Positions 9,876 through 18,341 of a stretch of 18,341 nt of DNA are shown in pieces. The notes beneath the pieces were generated by a model. It saw only the letters and a program-made list of their open reading frames with translations. It did not search any database and had not been told where the DNA came from. The stretch is from Scleroderma bovista. Taxonomy: Eukaryota > Basidiomycota > Agaricomycetes > Boletales > Sclerodermataceae. A program made the translations under genes and the position numbers. The stretch covers positions 1-18,341 of the forward strand of contig JAYMGJ010000232.1 of NCBI GenBank assembly GCA_037178675.1. The letters are read 5' to 3'. Every line of letters begins with the position of its first letter. Within the stretch, counting starts at the first letter, position 1.

Positions 9876-9916
9876 TTTATACCCACTGATCAGTGGCGCA
9901 ATCAGAGTCACGTGAC
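9876..9916 (-). promoter_or_regulatory. Promoter elements of the CGPC thioredoxin
   Basis: Three signals are packed together 59-99 bases upstream of the start codon. On the minus strand there is TATAAA (9876-9881). Next to it is a perfect 14-bp palindrome, ccactgatcagtgg (9883-9896). Then comes a perfect 10-bp palindrome, gtcacgtgac (9907-9916), with an E-box CACGTG core of the kind bound by bHLH factors such as Cbf1 or Pho4 in yeast. The TATA call is reasonable. Which protein binds the palindromes is unknown. Confidence 0.5.
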
Positions 9917-11010
9917 AGACTTATCAAGCCAATTCATGACACAGCTTATGTGTTATGTAAGCTAGTAAAGACGTCAGTCCGAGTTTATCTGGACACCGAA
10001 GAATTTCCATAGATGCTATTGGTGAGCATGTCGCATCTACAGCTCTACAGGACTGAGAACACATCTTCGTCATCTCGGTCCTAGGTTCGTCCTGGCATGC
10101 ACGCACCTCGACCGAAGTCAAGGTAAGTGCTCGATCCGACCAACCATGACTAGCTAGTGACTATTGCTATTGGCAATGGCACCTCCATGTTGTTCCGAAC
10201 TGGAGTGACTCCACTTGACCTGCACGAAATATGCAGGTGATAGGCGGGAAAACTAGGACAGTACCATGCCGAAGCTGGCACATGCTCCGTAGCGCCCTAC
10301 AGCCTACATCCCTATTTGTCTTCTTCATATCGCCCATTCCAACTTTAGAGGCACCGGAATATATACCAAATACTATGGCAGTGCGTCTTTTTCATTTGCC
10401 TACGAATGTCCTTCTTTTGTGCAGTCTTCAAAACCAACCTCAAAGGGGCCCTTGAGGGATAGAAGGGAGAAAAGATTCTCCTGACTACCACTATGCATGT
10501 GTTTTCCCCCATTTCGTGTGTAATCTTCATTGCGGAACTAAGGTCGACTACTTGTACGCACGGCGACCCTCCTCACGACAATATCGCCAAGTACTACAAT
10601 CGGACGGTGATGGGCATGCGTAGTGGCACTTCGTCGTGCACCTGCAACCGTCGGATTGAGCATGTCGGTGTTTAGCCATACTTGAATAATATACCTGTTC
10701 CCAGGTTTCGACCCGTTCCCCAACAGCTTCCTCGGTGGATTACACTCTTATGGCCCGGCCCATCAGCAAGCGCGCCAGCCAGGACCGTGGAGATGAACTG
10801 ATGAAACAGTGGAGTGCGGTATTGCCAATTCGCCTCCGGAATCGACTGAAACAAACGCTCAATAGCTCACCGGTTTGATCCTGTATTATCCACGTATACA
10901 AACCATGAAGGGGCAGGTCGGATCTCCATGTTTAATACATTTGTCTAGTGCCTTGATGGAAGCACATAAAAGAAAGAAGACCCCACAGGTTTGCCACGGG
11001 GCTGCTAAAA

Positions 11011-11016
11011 TTTATT
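11011..11016 (-). terminator. Candidate polyadenylation signal
   Basis: AATAAA on the minus strand inside an AT-rich block (about 11006-11030), roughly 320 bases downstream of the stop codon of the large Ser/Pro-rich gene. Fungal poly(A) signals are loose and the distance is long, so this is only a candidate. Confidence 0.25.
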
Positions 11017-11339
11017 ATAAAATATAATAGCTAACACATCACCCAAATCTCGATGCGATGTAATTTTGCTTCGTGGAAGTGCAATAGAGGGATGAAAGTG
11101 GGTAGGGCATAACGCGCACGGCTTGGAGATGCGTAATTACTGAGAAAAATGCTAATGAATGGCTGATTGGCAGCGAGTGTTCATGTGAAGTGAAACAAAA
11201 GAACGAAGAGGGAAATACATGCAATAGTGAAGAGAGCGTACCGCCGTCCATGTACAAATTACTCCTCTGATAAAGCCCTTCAAGTAAACAAATGACTGAT
11301 GCTTGACCCAAGAACGGAAAAGGGCAGGCGGATCTTCAA

Positions 11340-14300
11340 TTATTTCGCATTCTTCCAACTCGAAGGCGGGGGGACCCTACTCCGTCCCGGACTCCTAGAC
11401 GACGTGGAGGACGGAGGAGCCGCACCAGTCTGCGCACGTTGCCTCGGCGCAGGCCCAGGTCTTGGCGCAGACCCGCCGTACGCGCTTGCAGAACTGCCAT
11501 GCGCACCATGACCTGGGTGCAAATAACTTGACCGCGGTGAAGGCCCAAATGAGTCACCGTATGCACTCTTTGACGCCCACCCACCCGCACCGCCAAATTC
11601 GCTCTGGGTGCTGCTGATTCCGCCGCCATAGATCGATGCTGCACTCGGAAACATCACAGGACTACCATGCCATTGACCGGGGGGGATAAGCATGCCCATG
11701 TTTGGCATACCCATCATGCCCATCCCTGGTCCAGGCGGTCTGATAGCCATGCCACCGCCGCCGTACACGCTCGCCGAACTTCCACCATATGCAGAACCCC
11801 CGCTCCCAAATCCAGCATTCGAACCCCGCTCCCATTCTTCACCAGCGAGAGCGATCGCGTGCTGAGCCACGGCCATCTGGTACGCCTGCTTTGCGTACAT
11901 CATTGCTCGCTGGTGCGCAGCGACAAAGGCTGGGTCGTTGAACTGGGGAGTGGGAGCCATACTACTCATGCCTGTTCCCATCTGCTGTTGCCAGGGCGCC
12001 CATACGTTGGGGGTCATACCGCCACCCATATGCCTGCCTCCGGGTGCAAGTTCATCGTCAGAATCGTTGCGTATTAAGGGACCGCGACTGTTGACGAGCT
12101 TGCCAAACTGTCGATGCAGCACACGTAAGTTCAACCTGGATTCGATTCAATGAAGATGACATACCTCAATGGCTGCCTTGGCCTCACTCCGTCTCCTGCT
12201 CCGTCTCTCCTCCTCAGCTGCCTCACTCTTCGCCCTCTCTCGAACTCTCTCCCTGCCCTTCCCGGGTATATCCTCAAATGTAACACTCGGCCGCCTATCA
12301 TGACGTGGACGCGCCTTGAGCGTTGACCCAACATCGCTCCCGCCTTCACGCAGCCTAACCCCAATCTCGCTCCCGTCGCGTGGCGTGAACGGAGGACCAT
12401 TGCTACTCGAGTCGCCCGTTGAACTAGGCGCGGGGCTTTCTCCACGCACGAAACTATTGCTCGCAAATGGACGCTGCGGCATTAATGACTGGGAAGGGTA
12501 TGGCACAAAACTGCTATTTCGGGTTGATGAAGAGGCTGGAGACGAAGAAGTAGGTGAGAGTGATATTAATGTGCCCGATTGCGGACGAGAGCGCGTATCC
12601 GGGGGACCAGCAGACGTAGCACGCTGCTTCATAATCGTGGAGTGGGAAGAGGACGCCTTGTAATCCGCTTTGACGGATGGAGAGTCGGGGATCGAATGGA
12701 TGAGGGGAACGGCAGGGATGCGCGAGGAACGCGACGCTGACGAAGCATTGGACTTGGTGTCTGACTTGTCCGTTGAGGACGGAAGGTTTACCAGCGTAGT
12801 CGAGCGCGGGCGGGGACCTACACCTGTAGTTGACCTTGTCGATATGACGGGGGGTGGAGATGTGCTAGCGGGCAGTGGCACGGCAGAAAGAGGGGACGTA
12901 GGAGAGGACGATAACGACTGCAAAATTCCACCTGTACTAGTGCGCTGGGGAGGTCGAGAAACTACGGCAAAGGAAGAAGGAGGTTGTCGTTCGCGAATGG
13001 GGGTTGGAATGATGCGATCACTAGCAGTGGAAGTACGCTCAGGTTGTGAAACCCGTCCTGAGGGGCGACCACTGGGGCTACTGGCTTTCTCCTTCTCCTT
13101 CTCCTTTTCCCGTTCCAAGTCCAGAGACGAGACAAGACGAATGGCATTGATAAGGTCGTCATCAGAATCAGATGGGCTCTTGACACTGGGTGCCACAGTC
13201 GCTTCACTGCTCATCCTCCGGTGGTGTGCTATCACTAGCTCTTGCTTACTTGATCCCGGTAAACGGTGTCCCTTCGCCGAAGAGGCACTCGGGGAATCAG
13301 ATACAAAACTGCTTGACAACTTGAGCATAGGCGGCGGGGAGAACGGTTCATCCTTGTCAGCGTCTCGCTCTTTACCTTTGGCAGCCTTGATCGAGTTTTC
13401 ATGTCTCAATACGGGGGCCAGAACCGGAGGACTGCCCACGAGTGTCTTGATGTCAATCAGAGGCTTGGGTGGCACGCGTGAGGACTTGTTCGTAGAAACC
13501 GAAGCCGAGCTTCCGGGTCTCTTTGGCGGAACCAATGCTGACAACGGCAGATCGGAATCGCTGTCGGAAGAATCAGATGACGTATCTGAGTCATCATTCT
13601 TCTGCGGTTGCTGTTTCTGTGGTACTTGTCTAGGCACAGAGGCTGTAACACAAACGATAATGGATAGCAAAGAACACCATAATTATAAGCCGTAGGCTTC
13701 CAAAGGAAAGTGGACCCTTACCAGGGGAGGCGCTTGCGGAGTTCATACTCGCCAAGGTTGATGCACGTCGAGCCGCAGCATCAGGGGTCAATGCACTCGT
13801 GGAAGCAGAGGCCCGTGTTCGAGGCGTATACGGTGCATTGGACTGGCTCGCTTTCAGCGGATCAGCCCTTGGCTGCCTTGCAAACACCGAGTTGGGTGGA
13901 TCTTCACGCAAAGAACCGTGTCCTATCTCGGATTGTGTACGTATAGCGGGGCCACGATGCGTGATGGTGCGTTCTCGGTTAAGTTTCTGAGCAGGTTCAC
14001 TATCACTGTCCACGTCTTCGTCGTCCTCGGATGATTCGGATGAGTCAGAGGAAGACTGAAGGGCAGAACTGTTCGGCCGTGTAGACGACTGGGCAGTGGA
14101 ATTACGGATTGACCGGGAGTTGCCCATTCCCGAGACCACAGAAACGGTGGATGCCCGTTGCCTGTTATTCACATCGAGACGTAATGTATCTGCGGCGGAT
14201 GGGGGGCGGAATGAGGGCACTGGGGAGTTTGCACGGCTCTTTCGTGCTTGTGCTTCACGAAATGCAGCAACAGAAATGCGTTGAGACGAATCGGACGTAG

Positions 14301-15060
14301 CGCTGTCACCACGTGGCCTTGGTCGGGGAGGAGGCAAGGAATAGTCTGTCGCAGTAGAATTTTCCTTGCTCTCAGTGGATGGGTTTCCCGGAGGCAAATG
14401 ACGGAACGCTTGCAAGTTGAAAGATGAATGGTCAGATCCAGAACGAACACTTGGGGGAGATGAAAGAGTTGACGGGGACTCTGAAGTCTTGGACTTGCGC
14501 GGCCGTGCCCATGAGAAAAGACTTGACTTTTTTGGAGGAGGAGATGTACAAGGGGAAGAGTGTGCTTCACTGCGGGCGTCTGTCAAGGATGAACTGCTGG
14601 GGGTATCTGTATGAAAATGCGAATGCGAGTGTTCATTTGAAAAGGAAGGAGTGGAATTCGAGTTGGAGTTGCGATCGTTGTGGTAAACACCAAAAATAGA
14701 TGACTTGGACGGCGGAGGAGGAAGGCCGTGACCAGAGTCTGAGACGACCGAAGAAGGTAGTGGTACATCATTCAAAGATACAGCTGCTGCCTGCGAGGTG
14801 TTTGACGTGTCTGGGGGGTGTGCATGCCTGTTGCGTCGGAAGGGAAGCTTTATCTTGCTAGACGATGACCCTGGTGGTCCAGAGTAGAGAGTCACTGGAC
14901 GAGGCAAGGACCTGTCTGGCAAGACGTAGTCAGTCTCAATGGACTCCTTCGCAGAAGAAACCGAGGCTGTTGATTGCGGTGTGGCAGGTGCGTGGCTCGA
15001 GGATGCGTTCCTCGAACTGCTCTGCTTGTCGCGTTTGAATATTCCGCCAAGCAATGGCAT
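11340..15060 (-). CDS. Large Ser/Pro-rich protein, mostly disordered, unknown function
   Basis: My model is complement(join(11340..12107, 12165..13642, 13722..15060)), 1194 residues, with introns of 57 and 79 bp that keep the frame. The start MPLLGGIFKRDKQ is the first ATG and resembles the short basic start of many fungal proteins in which only the ends are conserved. Residues 1 to about 900 are low complexity: Ser/Pro/Thr-rich with basic patches, acidic serine runs (around SSESSEDDEDVDSDSE and DSDTSSDSSDSDSDLPLSAL) and an EKEKEKEKEK stretch. These would suit heavy phosphorylation. The C-terminal part looks structured: VTFEDIPGKGRERVRER, a charged helix ending EAKAAIEFGKLVNSRGP across intron 2, then a likely helix (about 999-1030) with AHQRAMMYAKQAYQMAVAQH and GEEWERGS, and a Gly/Met/Pro-rich tail ending SSWKNAK. 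I recall similar C-terminal blocks in uncharacterised Agaricomycete proteins but cannot assign a role. No membrane segment or signal peptide is seen. Confidence 0.85.
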
Positions 15061-15927
15061 GAAGCACAGACAGAGTAACGACAGACAAGAAAAGATCCCA
15101 AGGCCGGCGGGACTGGCTGGCGAGAGGCAGAGGTGGAAGTGAGTGCAACCTCGATGTCACCGCTGCCGTATTTGGACCAATCAAATATTTTTATTTGGTA
15201 TCTCCTAATTTGGTAACTGCAAAATATGCTTCACCACGTGCACCACTGGTTGGCAGTTGCCCCTGTGCCCAGCAACATTGGGCAATCCTGGCCAACCACT
15301 TTCCACACCACCACAATCCCTCTTCTCAGTATCGTCGAGGTCGACGCCGACCACGAATGTGCGGGGACCGGCGAAATGTGGAGCCGTACCGGCTTCCATC
15401 AAGATGCGAACCGACGAAGTTATCAATGACTGCGCCGACCCACTCTGGTTACTCGTCTGCCATCCTCGTGTCAGTCGACACGGGATTGCCATCATTCAGA
15501 CGAATAATTCCGTGGCAGATTGGCTCCAAACACGCTCCTCCCCTCTTTCTCCGGCGCTGGCTAATCCCACAAGCATACTCTGTAGCGCTGTGTATACTTC
15601 GACATCAGGAGGCAAACGGGACCGCAAATAAATCTAAACCTTCCGTCGGAACACACATACTACATAGTAACTTCATTGACGTAAGGCGCCTTGGGTCTAA
15701 AAGCAACTTGTGATGAACCTTGAGAGCGATCGACATAAGGTTAGTGTATGTCTATGTACATAGACTCGATACCATCGATCCGAGTAACGTGAGCGCCTAA
15801 CCTGTGGCCGTTCCAACAATCAACAACGTGCGATCCCATGAGTTTCTAATAGATCATATCAATGCGAGCGCCAAAGTTGTTATCTTGACAAGTATACATA
15901 TAGAAATGACGTACATGGACGTTTCCA
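15061..15927. other. Intergenic region upstream of the large gene
   Basis: Contains the promoter of the large Ser/Pro-rich gene and runs to the thioredoxin relic. A 172-residue open frame on the plus strand (15195-15713) and a 96-residue frame on the minus strand (15205-15495) overlap each other. Neither has a motif or splice structure I can support. A CACGTG lies at about 15235, and a 16-bp palindrome is listed separately. Confidence 0.45.
15750..15765. repeat. Perfect 16-bp palindrome
   Basis: gtctatgtacatagac reads the same on both strands. It sits in non-coding DNA about 690 bases upstream of the large Ser/Pro-rich gene. It could be a binding site for a dimeric factor or chance. Confidence 0.6.
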
Positions 15928-16264
15928 CTCCTCCTTCCCTTCTTCCCCGACCAACCTGCTCATTTTCAGATCCTGATATTAACTCACCACTCTAATTATG
16001 TCCACTTGCATTACCATGTCATCTACTTAACTCATCTATGTTCACCCTGTAAAAATCCATTTGCAGGTCTCCTCTAGATGGGAGAAATGCTGGGCGGAAA
16101 ATTCCAGGGACCAATCGCTCCAGTCGGCATGGAAATTTATGACAAGGATCCGTCCGCCATTTATCTGCCAAGAAAGTGTCCACTTGCTGTCCCCATCCAT
16201 CACCACGTGCTTTATTATTTTTGTGAAGTCCTCGGCAAATATTCTTGATACAATTCGCAGACAT
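15928..16264 (-). pseudogene. Decayed thioredoxin gene with serines in place of the CxxC cysteines
   Basis: Seen on the minus strand by comparison with the intact neighbours. A possible ATG lies at 16264, followed (after a one-base shift) by IFAEDFTKII, matching the end of exon 1. Then comes a degraded intron with an intact acceptor at 16165. Exon 2 (16164-15988, 177 nt against 171) opens INGGRILVINFHADW and reads SDWS where CxxC is expected, then LEFSAQHFSHLEE. The frame is then lost, and MDFYRVNIDELS is found in another frame. A second shift restores the first frame for DDMVMQVDIIRV, followed by a donor GTGAGT at 15987, exactly where the intact genes have theirs. The uncorrected frame stops early. 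Most of intron 2 and the MPTF half of exon 3 are missing, but KMSRLVGEEGKEEW (15966-15928) matches the KIGDLVGADPKSLE end of exon 3. The buried aspartate is asparagine here (VINF). No functional thioredoxin can be made from this copy. Confidence 0.8.
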
Positions 16265-17099
16265 TGATCCAGATGCGTTGGGGTTCAACGGACATGGAAA
16301 ATGTCAGAGGTAACAAATGATGAGCGAGCGAGAACGAGAGCCTCAGACCCCACCAGATAAGCTGACGTCGGAAAAGTGGTAAAAGGTACCTTCAAGGGGG
16401 CAAGTCAAGGACAAGTCGGAATTAACATTTTCCGATCTGTTGGAAATTTGGAGTGTCTCCATAGTAATCGGGCTCCCTTTTCTCAGTCAGTGGAATTACA
16501 CCAACAGCCTGAACATCGTAACCCACGGCGCTCCGACAATGGCATGAGGACTCCCGTGCGCAGTCTCTGCAACGTCATATGTGTAGTACTCAGCACTGGA
16601 GAGGCCATCAGACTCCAATGTGCTGGCAGAATCTTGCAATAGAGTGCATGTTTTATGTAAGTGTGCAGCCTGTCAAGCTTTCAAGCCTATCATTCTGTCA
16701 GCCTATGATCTTCCTGGGTCAATTACGTCATATAGAGGAACATTTGTTCCGATATGGATGGTTGAGGTTGAGCGTCCCAGCAGTGCGCTGTCCTTCATCT
16801 ATGAATCGGGATCAGTCACTGGTACATAAGCTGCTTCTGCAGAATACGGACTCCTGTGCATATGATACACATGTTACAAGTGCCCTCATCTTGGTGCGCA
16901 AAGACATTGTGGTGTTGGGGCTACTGGTGTCCAAAAGGGTGTCTGTCTATCCGTCAGATGTCGAGCACAAAGTTGAAGGCATGTGCATGTAGAATCACAT
17001 TTAGGAGCACATCCGGCGACCCTTGTGACAAGATATGCGTTGGCGAATCGAGGAGAGGGGAAAATCAACGATGGGTTGGGTGCATGCTTAATTGACAGG
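16265..17099. other. Intergenic region, no supported gene
   Basis: Overlapping plus-strand open frames (16376-16642, 16579-16992, 16620-16829) do not match anything I know. One of them (16620-16829) contains CAACQAFKPI followed later by MVEVE and SFIYESGSV. In order, these faintly resemble the active site, third strand and cis-proline strand of a thioredoxin, but the usual proline and spacing are missing, so I do not call it. Confidence 0.4.
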
Positions 17100-18341
17100 C
17101 CAAGCTTGTCTATAGCGACCGTTAGATGACAAGCGGAGATGGAAATGGACACTTCATGCTGCCCTGTCTGTCTATAGTAAGAGACTTGGTCGCAGTAAGG
17201 ATGTTTCCTTTGCAGCGAAAGCTCCCGGAGTCCGTGGTCTCCCAGCTATTCTCGTAAGACTCAGACAATGTATGAAAGGTATGCGTACTCACCTTTCCCA
17301 CATCACGTGCTAGCAGCAGAAAGGCCATAGAGACCCCATGATGACAATGAAGAGAAATGTGACAGGATAACGAACACACCAGTGCCAACCATATCATACG
17401 GGTTAGGTACATGATAAAGATAAAGTATCCAAATAACTCACCTCATGTTCATGCATGACACGTCTATGCCTCAAGAGAGGTCCACCCCCTTTAAACAGAT
17501 ATTGGCAAGGTACAGTAGCAAAATGGACCCAATCAGCACTTACCCTGTGGACCAATGAAGAGTCCCCTCCGGAAAAGTAGCAGGATACGGGTCTGAGGGG
17601 AAACGTAAATGAGGATGCATATATACCTTGAGCGAGTGGAGCTGATCTCGTCAAAAGAATGGTCAAAGGAGCTTTTGTCTTTGGTGACGGATGGTAGTCA
17701 CTGCTGGCTTTGGAACAACAGAGGGGTGACAGTTTGCCGAACGAATTCCAACAGTGGTTAACTACGGTGAACTTTATAGGATGAGGGGAGAACAGAAGAT
17801 GAGGATAATATTGGGCGACTTACCATACCGGAGCTGTGAGGCGACAGTGAATCGGTGATGACGGAGCAACTTATTAGACGCCGACAAAATCAGCAGATGG
17901 ATGCAGAGAGTGCTCCGTTACGGGCAACTGATAATTCTACCTCAGCATGGTGGAACGGGTGGAAAAGGGCCCAGTCGTTCAAAAATACGTACGGATCTGA
18001 TAACGTCGATACCCACCTGAGTACTCACCTTTGTCATGCCAGGGTCCCCCACAAAGAAAGGCACTGCAGCTGGGATATATCAACGGCCTCGTGTGCTGAT
18101 ATCACCCATTTAAAACAAGGGTTGAAGGGTCGCGTACAGCAGTAAGCTGCAGGGCTTCCTGTGCGATCCAGGATATCGCCTCCGAAAGCAGCGAACGGAA
18201 AGGAGCCTGGCTCACGCCAGGCACGAATGGAAAGCCACATCCCAACTGGGCTTTTCCACCACCTGTGCTTGGAGACTCTTTCACCGATCCTTTACACTGG
18301 ATCAAACAGGTTGACGATGCAGTTTCCTGTTAAACAGCAAT
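17100..18341 (-). other. Possible 3' part of an unrecognised multi-exon gene
   Basis: The minus strand carries five near-consensus splice donors within about 740 bases: GTGAGT at 18028, GTAAGT at 17823, GTAAGT at 17543, GTGAGT at 17441 and GTGAGT at 17292. Each follows a G, as at true exon ends. The last pairs well with an acceptor at 17246 to make a 47-bp intron, after which a frame stays open to about 16886. Candidate exon pieces such as DPYPATFPEGTLHWSTG or DPYVFLNDWALFHP can be read, but I could not join them into one convincing protein or match them to a family. If it is a gene, it begins to the right of the window. It could instead be a decayed gene. Confidence 0.3.

Larger units (their letters stand above)
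9818..11339. other. Intergenic region without a recognisable gene
   Basis: About 1.5 kb between the CGPC thioredoxin start and the stop codon of the large Ser/Pro-rich gene, both on the minus strand. Open frames are at most 90 residues, in mixed frames and without recognisable motifs. The first 100 bases hold the thioredoxin promoter elements, and the part from about 11000 looks like a 3' untranslated region of the large gene. Nothing else can be supported. Confidence 0.5.

Noticed and set aside
12670..13695. 341-residue plus-strand open frame
   Set aside because: It is the antisense shadow of exon 2 of the large Ser/Pro-rich gene. The Ser-rich codon use of the real gene keeps the opposite strand open.
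15195..15713. 172-residue plus-strand frame upstream of the large Ser/Pro-rich gene
   Set aside because: No family resemblance, overlaps another frame of similar quality on the other strand, and no supporting splice sites or start context.

Overview
The window looks like nuclear DNA of a filamentous basidiomycete, most likely an Agaricomycete. The genes are broken by many short GT-AG introns (47-79 bp), there are no operons or bacterial ribosome binding sites, and the gene content is fungal: a class IV chitin synthase, a Whi2-type BTB protein, thioredoxins, and a very long Ser/Pro-rich protein. I cannot name the species. Exon models were built by hand from splice signals and reading-frame continuity, without transcripts.

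Layout. The left edge (1-3020, minus) holds the 5' part of a class IV (CHS3-type) chitin synthase, cut by the window end before its last catalytic motifs. A gene-poor stretch follows (3021-5687). Next is a thioredoxin neighbourhood: a divergent thioredoxin with a CEVC active site (5688-6164, plus), a Whi2-like stress regulator (6882-8086, plus), a CPPC thioredoxin (8449-8924, minus) and a canonical CGPC thioredoxin (9332-9817, minus). After a 1.5 kb gap comes a 1194-residue, mostly disordered protein of unknown function (11340-15060, minus). Beyond its 5' end lies a decayed fourth thioredoxin (15928-16264, minus) in which both active-site cysteines read as serine and the frame is broken. The right end (17100-18341) shows a run of strong splice-donor signals on the minus strand that may be the 3' part of an unrecognised multi-exon gene starting outside the window.

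How the parts relate. The three intact thioredoxin genes share one architecture: a short first exon, a second exon of exactly 171 nt, a third of exactly 75 nt, a tiny last exon of 15-21 nt, and all introns in phase 0. They are therefore local duplicates whose CxxC loops have diverged (CGPC, CPPC, CEVC), and the relic shows that the family has also lost members. Thioredoxins keep the cytosol reduced, and Whi2 proteins act in general stress and nutrient signalling in yeast. A functional link between them here is only an inference from position. The main result is this expanding and decaying thioredoxin cluster with unusual active sites.
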